A stretch of 64,000 nucleotides of DNA from NCBI RefSeq assembly GCF_009858245.1, contig NZ_VMSB01000001.1:2232001-2296000 (forward strand), written 5' to 3'. The stretch comes from Ornithinibacter aureus (GTDB taxonomy: Bacteria; Actinomycetota; Actinomycetes; Actinomycetales; Dermatophilaceae). A program made the position numbers and the translations under genes. The notes beneath the pieces are model-generated. The model saw nothing but the letters and a program-made list of their open reading frames with translations, made no database searches and was not told the DNA's origin. This document shows, piece by piece, positions 25,779-34,466 of this stretch. The first letter of the stretch is position 1. Every line of letters begins with the position of its first letter.

Positions 25779-26765
25779 GTGCGAGCTGACCGGCTGGTGT
25801 CCTTGGTCCTGCTGCTGCGTCAGCGCGGCCAGTTGACCGCGGATGCCCTGGCCAAAGAGCTCGAGGTCTCCCCGCGCACCGTCCTGCGCGACATCGAAGC
25901 GCTTTCCGCGGCCGGCGTCCCCGTCTATGCCGAACGTGGCCGGCACGGTGGGTACGCACTCCTACCTGGGTTCCGGACCGAGCTCACGGGCCTCAACAAC
26001 GACGAAGCACTCGCGCTGCTCACCGCTGGCTCAAGGCCAGGCGAGCAGATCTTCGGACTCGGGACGGCTCTCGCCTCAGCAATGCGGAAGATCGTTGACG
26101 CCCTCCCCGAAGGCCACCAGGTCGCCGCGACCAACGCGGCACAACGGTTCCTCGTCAACCCCGAGACCGACCTACTTTCCCGTCGCCTGAGCCAGGAAGA
26201 GCTGCCCGATGCCGCGTTGATGGTGGTGCGACGCGCGGTCCTCGCCGGACGCAAACTGCGGATCCACTACGCCTCGCGCGGCCAGCCACCCCAATGGCAC
26301 ACAGTGGACCCGATCGGCCTGGTCACCGTGCGAGACAAGGGCTACTTACTAGCCACCGAGTCCGGCACCGACCGGACCATGCGAATATCGCGAATCCACG
26401 CCGCCGAAGAGCTTGTCGAACCAGCCCAGCGACCAGATCAGGTCAACCTCGAACACATCTGGGCACAACGGTGCGCCGAATTCCTGTCCGAGGGCCACAT
26501 CTCCGTCCAGGTACGTGTGAGCCCGGCGCGCCGGGACGACCTCCTCGTCATGGCAGAAGCCGTACGCGGCGAGGAGGCCGAACCGGACGGCTGGCTACGC
26601 CTCGAAGTCACCTTCCAAGATCTCTGGCACGCAGAGTGGGCGCTGTGGCAGCTCTGCACCAACGCTGAAGCGCTCGCCCCGCCCGAACTGCGCGCTTCAC
26701 TGCACGCTCGGGCAGACGCAGTCGCCGACCGCTACCGAGCCACGGCTAAGCCCGACCCGAACTAA
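25779..26765 (+). CDS. HTH/WYL-domain transcriptional regulator (YafY type)
   Basis: A 328-residue regulator. The N-terminal winged helix reads RLVSLVLLLRQRGQLTADAL and VSPRTVLRDIEALSAAGVPV, followed by the GGYALLPGF wing. The WYL domain follows from about residue 150 (LRIHYASRGQPPQWHTVDPIGLV, KGYLLATE, RMRISRIHAA-type segment) with a WCX C-terminal part. Such proteins sense small ligands or nucleic acid and usually control neighbours. It is divergent from the RidA gene, its probable target. Confidence 0.85.
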   Translation: MRADRLVSLVLLLRQRGQLTADALAKELEVSPRTVLRDIEALSAAGVPVYAERGRHGGYALLPGFRTELTGLNNDEALALLTAGSRPGEQIFGLGTALASAMRKIVDALPEGHQVAATNAAQRFLVNPETDLLSRRLSQEELPDAALMVVRRAVLAGRKLRIHYASRGQPPQWHTVDPIGLVTVRDKGYLLATESGTDRTMRISRIHAAEELVEPAQRPDQVNLEHIWAQRCAEFLSEGHISVQVRVSPARRDDLLVMAEAVRGEEAEPDGWLRLEVTFQDLWHAEWALWQLCTNAEALAPPELRASLHARADAVADRYRATAKPDPN

Positions 26766-26899
26766 ACGTCCATCCGTGCCTGCCCACTTCAGGAGTGATG
26801 CCGAAACTCACCAACACCGGCGCAGCTCACGAACCGAGCGGTGTCGAAACAACCCCCACTCGGTGTTGAACGAGACCTCCATAGCCGGTCAAGCCCGAT

Positions 26900-28296
26900 G
26901 GGGTGGTGTACGAGGGTGATCCCTCGTTGGGGGTGGTTCAGGTGGTGAGCTGGCCGATGAGGGCGGGCTCGGTGACCTCCTCTCGTGAGTTTGCTGCGGT
27001 GAGGGCCTCGCGGGTGCGGGTGAGGGCGTCGAGGCTGAAGTAGCGGCGCTGCTCGGCCCATTCGTCGTGCTGTTCGGCCAGGACGGCGCCGACGAGGCGG
27101 ATGATGGCGTCGCGGTTGGGGAAGATCCCCACGACGTCGGTGCGCCTGCGGATCTCGCGATTCAGGCGCTCGTTGGGGTTGTTGCTCCAGATCTGTCGCC
27201 AGATCTCCTTGGGGAACGCGGTGAACGCGAGGATGTCGGCGCGGGCGCCCTCGAGGTGCTCGGCCACCTGTGGGAGCTTGTCGTGCAGCCCGTCCAGGAC
27301 CCGGTCGAACTGGGCGTGTACGGCCTCGGTGTTGGGCTGGTCGTACACCGAGTGCAGCAGCGCCTTGACCCACCCCCACTGGGACTTGGGGGTGATCGCC
27401 ATGAGGTTCGCGGCGTAGTGGGTGCGGCACCGCTGCCACGACGCGGCGGGCAGGGTCGCCCCGATCGCGTCGATCAGGCCGGCGTGGGCGTCGGAGGTGA
27501 CCATGGCGACCCCGGACAGGCCCCGCGCGACGAGGTCACGGAAGAACCCCAACCAGCCGGCACCGGATTCGGCTGTGGCGCAGGTGATCCCGAGGACTTC
27601 GCGGTACCCGTCGGCGTTGACGCCGGTGGCGACCATGACCGCCACCTTGACGACCCGACCGCCCTCGCGGACCTTGATCGTGAGCGCGTCCGCGGCCACG
27701 AACAGGTACGGGCCCTCGGTCAGCGGGCGGGTGCGGAACGCCGCGACCTGCTCGTCGAGGTCCTTGGCCATCTCGCTGACGGTGGACTTGCTCAGCCCGG
27801 TGATGCCCAGGGTCCGCACCAGCTTGTCCATCCTCCGGGTGGACACCCCGAGCAGGTAGCAGGTCGCCACGACGGTGACCAGCGCCTCCTCCGCCCGCCG
27901 GCGCCGCGTGAGCAGCCAGTCCGGGAAGAAGGACCCCTCACGCAGCTTGGGGATGGCCACGTCGATCGTGCCGGCGCGGGTGTCCAGGTCCCGGTGCCGG
28001 TACCCGTTACGGCGGTTGGTCCGGTCCTGGCTGCGGGTGCCGTACTCAGCCCCGCACACGGAGTCGGCCTGCGCTGACAGCAGCGCGTTGATGAACGTGG
28101 TGAGCATGTCGCGCATCAAGTCAGGGCTGGCCTGAGCGAGCTCGTCCTGCAGGAAACGGGCAGGGTCGATACTGGGTGCAGCGGTCATCGTGGTGCTCCA
28201 ATTCGAGTCGGTTGTGAGAGATCACTCGAAGGATCACGCGGTGACCGCGCCTACCTCAGCAGGACACGCTCACCGTCGTCGTCGTACACCACTCTG
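26900..28296 (-). mobile_element. IS256-family insertion sequence
   Basis: An apparently complete element. The ends carry the inverted motif GTGGTGTACGA (about 26903-26913 and, reversed, about 28283-28293). A single transposase gene fills the interior. I could not find a clear target duplication at the flanks. Confidence 0.7.
26938..28188 (-). CDS. IS256-family (Mutator-type) transposase
   Basis: A 416-residue DDE transposase. The N-terminal part has GAEYGTRSQDRTNRRNGYRHR and PKLREGSFFPDWLL. The catalytic core is seen in LFVAADALTIKVREGG (first D), MVTSDAHAGLIDAIGATLP (second D) and the closing NPNERLNREIRRRTDVVGIFPN (E), with WQRCRTHYAANL, the family's C-x2-H signature. Length and order are normal and no stop or frameshift is seen, so the element may be active. 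It lies between a WYL regulator and a TfoX-like gene. Confidence 0.93.
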   Translation of the reverse strand: MTAAPSIDPARFLQDELAQASPDLMRDMLTTFINALLSAQADSVCGAEYGTRSQDRTNRRNGYRHRDLDTRAGTIDVAIPKLREGSFFPDWLLTRRRRAEEALVTVVATCYLLGVSTRRMDKLVRTLGITGLSKSTVSEMAKDLDEQVAAFRTRPLTEGPYLFVAADALTIKVREGGRVVKVAVMVATGVNADGYREVLGITCATAESGAGWLGFFRDLVARGLSGVAMVTSDAHAGLIDAIGATLPAASWQRCRTHYAANLMAITPKSQWGWVKALLHSVYDQPNTEAVHAQFDRVLDGLHDKLPQVAEHLEGARADILAFTAFPKEIWRQIWSNNPNERLNREIRRRTDVVGIFPNRDAIIRLVGAVLAEQHDEWAEQRRYFSLDALTRTREALTAANSREEVTEPALIGQLTT

Positions 28297-28373
28297 CCGG
28301 ACTCAACTCTCGTAGACGATGACGTGGGGTTAGCGCGGCATTGCGATGACTCAAAGTGCCTCCTGAGATAGAT

Positions 28374-28405
28374 CGGTGGCCGGCCGCGTTTGCGACCGGC
28401 CACCG
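28374..28405. terminator. Strong hairpin terminator
   Basis: The arms CGGTGGCCGG (28374-28383) and CCGGCCACCG (28396-28405) are perfectly complementary, with an inner CGC-GTTT-GCG extension. It lies 26 bases downstream of the TfoX gene's stop on the minus strand, so it most likely ends the two-gene TfoX/NTF2 operon. It also shields that operon from the IS256 element. Confidence 0.65.
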
Positions 28406-28430
28406 GATGATGGAGTTGCAGTAGACGTCT

Positions 28431-28763
28431 CTACTCGGCGCCTTGCGCTGCATGGAAGGTGAGTGCTGGCTCGAGCCAGGACTCGAGCCCAGGTCCCTGG
28501 AGTGCGGCCTGCTCAACGCTGATCCAGCCGTCGCCCATGGGGCGGTCTGCGCCCATGAGCGCAGGGTGAGCACCAGGACGGGTGAGCAGGTCTTCCGCGT
28601 CAGTGGGGTCGATGCGTAGCAGGAGCGTCCCTTCCCGACGAGCGGCGACGACCATCCGGTCCTCGACCATGAACGACACTCCCCCGAACATCGACACCTC
28701 ACGAGGGTTGCGAGCTCTTAGCGCGTCACGAACTCGCTCGACCAGGTCCTTCTGTGCTGTCAT
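28431..28763 (-). CDS. TfoX/Sxy N-terminal domain protein
   Basis: A 110-residue protein with LVERVRDALRARNPREVSMF, GGVSFMVEDRMVVAARREG and LLRIDPTDAEDLL, the pattern of the TfoX N-terminal domain. In this short form the family is common in actinobacteria and is not known to act in competence. The start overlaps the stop of the NTF2-like gene upstream by four bases (28760-28763), so the two are coupled. The C-terminus is followed by a strong terminator. Confidence 0.85.
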   Translation of the reverse strand: MTAQKDLVERVRDALRARNPREVSMFGGVSFMVEDRMVVAARREGTLLLRIDPTDAEDLLTRPGAHPALMGADRPMGDGWISVEQAALQGPGLESWLEPALTFHAAQGAE

Positions 28764-29146
28764 CGTCCACCCTTCTCGATGTACTCGGGGCCGCTGTAGT
28801 GAAGGTTCAAGGACGCGATGCGTCCGCCGTCGAAGGTGAAGAACTCCGCGAAGGTCATGGGACCGCCGGGCATGGTCGCCGTGTAGAGCACGGCGGAGCT
28901 GTTAGTGCCGTGCACGTCGTGGATGATCTCGATCTGCTTGACCGTCGCGATGAACCCGGCAACCCCGCCCAGGAAGCCATCGGTGGCGTCGGGGAGGTGA
29001 CCAGCGAGGGAGCCCGTGAAGTCGAGGTGGTCATCCAGCAGAGGCCGTAGGTCAGCCCCGTCCTGGTAACTGTCGATGCCGGACTCGAGGATCCGGTAGT
29101 AGTCCTTGAGTGTCTGAGGTGCGGCAGAAGACAGGGTGGCGGGCAT
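28760..29146 (-). CDS. NTF2-like (SnoaL-type) protein
   Basis: A 128-residue alpha+beta barrel protein. LKDYYRILESGIDSYQDGADL begins the cone; FTGSLAGHLPDATDGFLGGVAGFI, TMPGGPMTFAEFFTFDGGRIASLN and LHYSGPEYI follow. NTF2-like proteins bind or isomerise small hydrophobic ligands; no catalytic residue can be assigned here. The ATG at 29146 follows GGAGAGCC on the minus strand, and longer starts would run over the divergent operators. It is the first gene of the operon repressed, presumably, by the divergent HxlR protein. Confidence 0.75.
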   Translation of the reverse strand: MPATLSSAAPQTLKDYYRILESGIDSYQDGADLRPLLDDHLDFTGSLAGHLPDATDGFLGGVAGFIATVKQIEIIHDVHGTNSSAVLYTATMPGGPMTFAEFFTFDGGRIASLNLHYSGPEYIEKGGR

Positions 29147-29171
29147 GGCTCTCCTTGGTGTGAGAATGGTG

Positions 29172-29207
29172 CTTGATACTTTCAAGCAGGCACTTGATAA
29201 AGTCAAG
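29172..29207. promoter_or_regulatory. Twin palindromic operators, HxlR-type
   Basis: Two perfect copies of CTTGA-N5-TCAAG lie at 29172-29186 and 29193-29207, exactly 21 bases (two helical turns) apart, in the 70-base region between the divergent NTF2-like and HxlR genes. The spacing places both dimer sites on one DNA face, which suits cooperative binding by the winged-helix regulator encoded next to them and control of both directions. Confidence 0.7.
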
Positions 29208-29216
29208 GGGGTTCAG

Positions 29217-29882
29217 GTGAAGTCCTACGGACAGCTTTGTTCGATCGCTCGCGCCTTAGATGTCGTCGGTGACCGGTGGACTCTCCTGATCGTGCGTGAG
29301 CTGCTGATCGGGGGAGCATTGCGCTTTGGCGAAGTCCAGCGCGGCCTGCCTGGCATCGCGACGAACCTGCTCACCCAGCGCCTGCGGGACCTCGAGACCA
29401 ACGGTGTCGTCGCCCGCGAGCCCGCCCCAGGAATCCCGGGCACGCCAACGTATCGACTTACCGAGCGTGGCCGGGCCCTGGACGGAGTGCTGCGCGAGCT
29501 TCTGAAGTGGGGTGCACCGACGGTTCCAGAGGCGCCGAGTGATGCGATCTTCCAGATGCACTGGCTCAGCCAACCGGCACGCTTCCTCCTCGCGGATCAC
29601 AGACCGGACGAGCCACCGATCGTGATCCGGTTCGGCACCTTCGACGACGGCTTCGACCTCACCGCCGCCGGGACCATCGCGGTGAACCCTTGCCAGCGCG
29701 ATGTCAGCCCCCTGGCGCGTGTTGCAGGCCCCGGGCCGGTACTGGTTGCCCTCCTGCAAGGCGCAATGCCTCTGCCCGCCGCTATCGCGCATGGCGTGGA
29801 TGTCACCGGCGATGCCGCGACCCTGACGCGAGTTCTACCAGCGCCGCAAGCGTCGACTAACGTCCCCGGTCAGTACATCTAG
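29217..29882 (+). CDS. HxlR-family regulator with C-terminal SCP2-like domain
   Basis: A 221-residue protein. The N-terminal winged helix is a textbook HxlR domain: YGQLCSIARALDVVGDRWTL, LIVRELLIGGALRFGEVQRG, LPGIATNLLTQRLRDLE, then the wing TPTYRLTERGRAL. The cysteine near residue 7 (QLCS) could be a redox sensor as in other HxlR proteins. From residue 120 a second domain (ADHRPDEPPIVIRFGTFDDG, SPLARVAGPGPVLVALLQG) resembles the sterol-carrier-like ligand domain found on some family members. The GTG at 29217 follows AAGGGGG. It probably represses the divergent operon and itself. Confidence 0.85.
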   Translation: MKSYGQLCSIARALDVVGDRWTLLIVRELLIGGALRFGEVQRGLPGIATNLLTQRLRDLETNGVVAREPAPGIPGTPTYRLTERGRALDGVLRELLKWGAPTVPEAPSDAIFQMHWLSQPARFLLADHRPDEPPIVIRFGTFDDGFDLTAAGTIAVNPCQRDVSPLARVAGPGPVLVALLQGAMPLPAAIAHGVDVTGDAATLTRVLPAPQASTNVPGQYI

Positions 29883-29946
29883 GCGAGTCGAGGTTGCGTC
29901 TCGATGCCTGGTTGCTTCCGCCAGAGGGCTATAACACCAGCTGGTG

Positions 29947-30042
29947 GACACGCCCGAGGTGCATAATGTCGGCTAATTCATGGAATCAGCGGCACTTCTT
30001 ACAGTTTTGAGTGCATCTGTCGAGATGCAGCGAAGACGGCAC
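29947..30042. repeat. Copy 3 of the IS21-end-like repeat
   Basis: It carries GACACGCCCGAGGTGCATAA, TAATTCATGGAATCAGCGG and TGAGTGCATCTGTCGAGATGCAG; here the two inverted ends abut directly. The rest of 29883-30168 shows GTGCAAGATCC, also shared with the copy at 35.9 kb, and no gene. Confidence 0.6.
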
Positions 30043-30168
30043 GTACTCGGGCGGCGTACCTCGCAGAACTCGTCTTGGTCGCTGGGGTCGTGCAAGATCC
30101 ACCGCGGCTTGCAAATGTCAGGTGACGCCCGGCTGTGTGACCGGTGGGATTGAGCGTCGGCGGCAGTT

Positions 30169-30636
30169 TCAGGGAGCCTGATCGTGGTGGCAGACCGCTT
30201 CGATGTTGATGCCGTGCGGGTCGAGGACGAATGCGCCGTAGTAGTGCTCGTGGTACTCGAGGTGAGTAGCGGGCGGGTGGAGTAGTTGGGCGTCGAGGCC
30301 TGCGGCAGTGTCGTAGAAGGCGTGTACGAGCTCTCGGGTGTCGACAGTGAACGCCAGGTGCATGTTGGTGCCGACAGCGCCGCTATTGATGAGCCAGAAG
30401 AAGGGTTTGGTGTCGGGCCAGCCGTATCCGGTCATTGCCGCGTCGGTGGCGGTGGCGGGAATGTCCAGGACGGGCTGGATGCCGATCGAGGCCAGGAGCG
30501 GGTCGTAGAAGGCGCGGGCGCGGGTGAGGTCGGGGATGGCGATGTTGAGGTGGTCGATCTGTGAGCCGGATCGGTCGGGCACGGGACTACTCCTCGGGGT
30601 GTCGTGCTGCTGGTGGGGTGTCGATTCGGAGGTCAT
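30169..30636 (-). CDS. VOC-superfamily protein (glyoxalase/bleomycin-resistance fold)
   Basis: A 155-residue protein. IDHLNIAIPDLTRARAFYDPLLASIG is the first beta-alpha-beta module with the metal-ligand histidine; MHLAFTVDTRELVHAFYDTA and YYGAFVLDPHGINIEAV form the second, with the closing glutamate. Members bind antibiotics or isomerise small molecules. Its start overlaps the UvrA-like gene's stop by four bases, so it is the last gene of a three-gene operon with a drug-efflux pump. A role in resistance is inferred from that context. Confidence 0.85.
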   Translation of the reverse strand: MTSESTPHQQHDTPRSSPVPDRSGSQIDHLNIAIPDLTRARAFYDPLLASIGIQPVLDIPATATDAAMTGYGWPDTKPFFWLINSGAVGTNMHLAFTVDTRELVHAFYDTAAGLDAQLLHPPATHLEYHEHYYGAFVLDPHGINIEAVCHHDQAP

Positions 30637-32888
30637 GTGGTGAGGCGGTTTGTCAGGGCGCGGCCGGTGTGGGTGTGGCTGGCCGGGAGCCCGCTCGGTG
30701 GGCCTTGGTAGCGCAGGCTCCCGCCGTGGGGGCCGGCGTCGGGTCCGAGGTCGATGATGTGGTCGGCGGTGGCGATCAGGTGCAGGTGGTGATCGGCAAC
30801 GATGACGGTGGCACCTTGGTCGACGAGGCGGTGGAAGAGCCGGGTGAGGATGTCGACGTCGTTCATGTGCAGCCCGGTGGTGGGTTCGTCAAGGATGTAG
30901 ATGCCCGCGGGCCGGATGATGTGGCTGGCCAGACGCAGGCGCTGTCGTTCGCCACCGGAGAGGGTGGACAGCGGCTGCCCAAGACTGAGGTATCCCAGGC
31001 CGACGTCGACGAGCGTACTGAAGGCGGGCCCGGCGGGGGTCTCGACATATCGGGTGGCGGCCTCGTCCACGGGCATCGTGAGGACGTCGGCGATGGTCAG
31101 GCCGTCGAGGGTGTGGGTGAGGACCTCGGCGGTGTAGCGGTCACCGTTGCAGGTGGCGCAGGTGACCGGGACGGGGTCGCTGGTGGGGGCGTCGAGGTAG
31201 GTGACGCCCAGCCCGGAGCAGTCGGCGCAGGCTCCGGCACTGTTGGCGCTGAACAGGGCCGGTTTGAGCGGGTGGCCGGGGCGGCTTCCGGCTTTGGCGA
31301 AGGCCTCGCGGATCCAGTCCATGGCGCCGGTGTAGGTCGCGGGGGTGGAGCGACGAGATCCCCGGATCGCATGCTGGTCCAGGACCACTGTTCCGTCCTG
31401 GTGGGGGATGTGTGCCAGCAGCGAGGTCTTTCCGGCGCCGGCGACCCCGGTGATGCAGGTGAGGACGCCGGTGGGGATATCGAGGGTGAGGTGGTCGAGG
31501 TTGTTGGTCGTCGCGTCCCGGATGGGCAGGACGCCGGTGGGGGTGCGTGGTTCGCGGTTGAGGGCCGGCCCGGTCTTGAGTGCTCGGCCGGTAGGGGTGT
31601 CGGTGCCGGCCAGACGTGCCGAAGGGCCTTGGTAGGTGATGGTGCCGCCGTGCGTGCCGGCGCCGGGTCCGAGGTCGATGACGTGGTCGGCGGCGGTGAT
31701 GACGTCGGGGTGGTGTTCGACGACCAGGACGGTGTTGCCCTTGTCGCGCAGCGCCTTCAGGAGGGTGACGACGCGTGTGGTGTCGTGGGCGTGGAGGCCG
31801 GCGGCGGGTTCGTCGAAGACGTAGGTGAGGTCGGTCAGGGCGGAGTCGAGGTGTAGCACGGTGCGGATGCGTTGGCCTTCGCCGCCGGAGAGGGTGGAGG
31901 TGGGCCTGTCCAGGGCGAGGTACCCCAGGCCGACCTCGGTCAGGTTGCACAGTAGTGACCGCAGTTGGGTGATCAGGGGGGTGGCCGTGGGTAGGTCGAG
32001 CCGTGCGAGCCAGTCCTGCAGGTCGGTGGCGGGCATGGCGTGGCAGGTGGTGATGGGGGTGTTGGCGATGGTGCATGCCCGGGCCGGCGCGTTCAGGCGG
32101 CTGCCGGAGCAGTCGGGGCACGGGCCGGTGGTCGCGGCGCGTTCGACGGCCTCGCGCAGGCGGGGTTTGAGGGCGGCGAGGTCTTTGGACAGGTACAGGC
32201 GGGTGATCTTGGTCAAGACACCTTCGTAGGCCATGGGGTAGGTGCCGGTCTCGACGTTGGGTCCGGTCCCGGTGAGCAGGTGCTCGAGCTCTTCGCTGCT
32301 GTAGTCGCGCACGGGCTTGTCGTTGTCGAAAGCGCCGCTGCGGGCATACACCTTCCAAAACAGGGACCCGACGGCGAAGTTCGGGAACTTGATCGCGCCC
32401 TCATTCAGGGACAGTGCGCGGTCCAGGACCGCGTCGATGTTCAGAGTCGCTGCCCGCCCGGTCCCCTCGCACGCCAGGCACATACCGGCAGGGGTGTTGA
32501 ACGACAAGGCGTGGGGTCCCGGGACGGGTGGGGTGCCGTGGCTGGCGTACAGCTGTCGTAGGAGGGACCAGGCGTCGGTGGCGGTGCCGACCGTGGAGCG
32601 GGGGTTGGCACCCAGTGGTGATTGGTCGACGACGATCGAGGCGGACAGGCCCTCAAGGGTGTCAACGTTCGGGCGGGGCAGGTGCGGCATCAGGTTCTGC
32701 ACGAATGCCGGGTAGGTCGCGGCGAGGAGCCGTTGGGATTCGGCGGCGATGGTGTCAAAGGCCAAGGAAGACTTGCCGGACCCTGAGACGCCGGTGACGA
32801 CGGACAGCTGCTTCTTGGGGATGTCGACGTCGATGTTGCGCAGGTTGTGGGTGCGGGCACCGCGCACCCGGATCACGTCGCTGGTCAT
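30633..32888 (-). CDS. UvrA-like ABC ATPase of the drug-resistance type
   Basis: A 751-residue UvrA-family protein, clearly shorter than repair UvrA (about 950). Both ATPase modules are present: Walker A GVSGSGKSSLAFDT (near 35) and GVAGAGKTSLLAHI (near 470); signatures TLSGGEGQRIR and TLSGGERQRLRLASH; Walker B YVFDEPAAGLHAHD and YILDEPTTGLHMND. Cysteine knuckles CLACEGTG, CPDCSGSRLN, CADCSGLG and CATCNGD remain. Short UvrA homologues beside efflux pumps (DrrC-like) protect against DNA-binding drugs in actinomycetes. ATG 32888 is preferred; ATG 32918 is possible. Confidence 0.85.
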   Translation of the reverse strand: MTSDVIRVRGARTHNLRNIDVDIPKKQLSVVTGVSGSGKSSLAFDTIAAESQRLLAATYPAFVQNLMPHLPRPNVDTLEGLSASIVVDQSPLGANPRSTVGTATDAWSLLRQLYASHGTPPVPGPHALSFNTPAGMCLACEGTGRAATLNIDAVLDRALSLNEGAIKFPNFAVGSLFWKVYARSGAFDNDKPVRDYSSEELEHLLTGTGPNVETGTYPMAYEGVLTKITRLYLSKDLAALKPRLREAVERAATTGPCPDCSGSRLNAPARACTIANTPITTCHAMPATDLQDWLARLDLPTATPLITQLRSLLCNLTEVGLGYLALDRPTSTLSGGEGQRIRTVLHLDSALTDLTYVFDEPAAGLHAHDTTRVVTLLKALRDKGNTVLVVEHHPDVITAADHVIDLGPGAGTHGGTITYQGPSARLAGTDTPTGRALKTGPALNREPRTPTGVLPIRDATTNNLDHLTLDIPTGVLTCITGVAGAGKTSLLAHIPHQDGTVVLDQHAIRGSRRSTPATYTGAMDWIREAFAKAGSRPGHPLKPALFSANSAGACADCSGLGVTYLDAPTSDPVPVTCATCNGDRYTAEVLTHTLDGLTIADVLTMPVDEAATRYVETPAGPAFSTLVDVGLGYLSLGQPLSTLSGGERQRLRLASHIIRPAGIYILDEPTTGLHMNDVDILTRLFHRLVDQGATVIVADHHLHLIATADHIIDLGPDAGPHGGSLRYQGPPSGLPASHTHTGRALTNRLTT

Positions 32889-32922
32889 AGTGGAGGTTGC
32901 TTTCGGTGGCGGTTTCATCGGG

Positions 32923-34404
32923 TCAGCCTTGGTGTGCTGCGGCGGCCTTGGGCAGCGCAAGCATCGCGAAGGCGGCCAAGAGGTAGGTGGCGACCTGCCA
33001 GGGCATCACGTGCGCCAAGGCTTGGCCGAAGACGTGGGCTTGGGTGCCGGGCGCGCCTGCCGATGCGGTGGCCGGGAGTGCGTTGAAGAAGACGGTGGCC
33101 AAGATCGCAATCCCGATCGCGCCACCGATCTGGTTGACGGTGGACAGCGCCCCGCCGGCGGCGCCGGCCTGTCGGCCGGGGACACCGGCGAGGACGACGT
33201 TGACCAGGATCGGTGCGCCAAGGCCCAGTCCGAGACCGCCGAGGAACATCACGCCGGCCAGGGCCCAGTAGCCGGGCGTGGCGCCGTCGCGGACCAGCCA
33301 CCACAGCAGCCCTTGCGAGGCGGCCAGGGTCAGCGAGCCGGTGATCAGGAGAGCGCGGCCGGCTTTGGCGGCCAAGGCCACCCCGGCGCCGGAGGTGATG
33401 ATCGAGCCGAGCGCGTACGGCAGGATCACCAGCCCGGTCTCCCACGCCGTGCGCCCGGTCCCGAGTTGCAAGTAGATCGACAGCACGAGGAAGAACGATG
33501 CGAGACCGCCGAAGAAGAACACCGCAGCCGCCAGGCCGGCGCTGAATGGTCGGATCGACAGCAGGGAAGGATCGAGGACGGGTTGGCCACCGGCTCGGGC
33601 CAGCCGCTGCTCGTAGGCGAGGAAACCGGCGAGCACGACCAGGCCGAGGACCAGCAGGCCCCATCCCCAACCGGGCCATCCCCAGTCCCGACCCTGCACG
33701 AGCGGCAGCAGCACAAGGAATACGCCGACCGCGGCCAGCAGTGCACCGACCACGTCCAGACGGGTGCGGCCCGGAGCATGGGACTCAGGCAGGAACCGCA
33801 CCCCGAGCGCCAACGCGAGCACAGCGACCGGGACGTTGATCCAGAAGATCGTGCGCCATCCCAGGCCCCACAGGTCGGCGTTGACGAGGGCCCCGCCCAA
33901 CAGCGGCCCAGCCACCGACGCCAGGCCTTGGACCGCGCCATACGCGCCGAAGGCCTTGGCCATCGCGGCCGGGGCGAATGAGGAGCGGATGATCCCGAAG
34001 ACCTGCGGCACCATGAACCCGCCCGCCAGGCCCTGCAACGCCCGCAGCGCGATGAGCGTCCCGGCCGAAGGCGCCAAGGCGCAGGCCGCCGAGGCGAGGG
34101 CAAAGCCGGCCAACGAGACCAGGAAGACCCGGCGTCGCCCATAGGCGTCGCCGACCCGGCCACCGGTCACCAGACCAGAGCCGAGCGCTAGGACGTATGC
34201 GGCGAGCATCCACTGCAGCTCCGCCTCCGATGCGCTCAGGTTGGCCGCGATGTCCGGGGCCGCGACCGTGACGATCGTGACGTCGAGCAGATCCATGAAG
34301 GACGCGAACAGCACAACGAGCAATGCCAGAGACGCGGCACGACCGGCGACCTGCGGTTCGGGAGCGGTGTGGGGTGCCGCTGGGGCGGGTGTCGAGGAAG
34401 TCAT
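32923..34404 (-). CDS. MFS multidrug efflux protein, DHA2 (14-TM) type
   Basis: A 493-residue membrane protein with 14 hydrophobic helices. FMDLLDVTIVTVAAPDIAANL is the TM1 motif of the EmrB/QacA group; LVTGGRVGDAYGRRRVF is the MFS loop 2-3 motif; GLAGGFMVPQVFGIIRSSF is motif C. It exports hydrophobic or cationic drugs by proton antiport. It is the first gene of the operon with the UvrA-like ATPase and VOC protein. Its start faces a WYL regulator across a 62-base region that carries a palindrome. Confidence 0.92.
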   Translation of the reverse strand: MTSSTPAPAAPHTAPEPQVAGRAASLALLVVLFASFMDLLDVTIVTVAAPDIAANLSASEAELQWMLAAYVLALGSGLVTGGRVGDAYGRRRVFLVSLAGFALASAACALAPSAGTLIALRALQGLAGGFMVPQVFGIIRSSFAPAAMAKAFGAYGAVQGLASVAGPLLGGALVNADLWGLGWRTIFWINVPVAVLALALGVRFLPESHAPGRTRLDVVGALLAAVGVFLVLLPLVQGRDWGWPGWGWGLLVLGLVVLAGFLAYEQRLARAGGQPVLDPSLLSIRPFSAGLAAAVFFFGGLASFFLVLSIYLQLGTGRTAWETGLVILPYALGSIITSGAGVALAAKAGRALLITGSLTLAASQGLLWWLVRDGATPGYWALAGVMFLGGLGLGLGAPILVNVVLAGVPGRQAGAAGGALSTVNQIGGAIGIAILATVFFNALPATASAGAPGTQAHVFGQALAHVMPWQVATYLLAAFAMLALPKAAAAHQG

Positions 34405-34427
34405 GGACCCACCCTGACGGCGATAGA

Positions 34428-34442
34428 GGACACCGAGTGTCC
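34428..34442. promoter_or_regulatory. Palindrome GGACAC-CGA-GTGTCC, probable operator
   Basis: A perfect 6-3-6 inverted repeat in the 62-base gap between the divergent MFS gene and WYL regulator. A further half-site GGACACC occurs at the regulator's own first codons (about 34472). Its location and symmetry suit a dimeric repressor acting on both genes. Confidence 0.6.
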
Positions 34443-34466
34443 GCTATTCGTGAGAATCTTTGGAAC

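Noticed and set aside
30561-31856. 431-aa plus-strand open frame
   Set aside because: It is antisense to the UvrA-like gene and is rich in G, V and E repeats typical of GC-rich shadow frames; the minus-strand protein has complete motifs.
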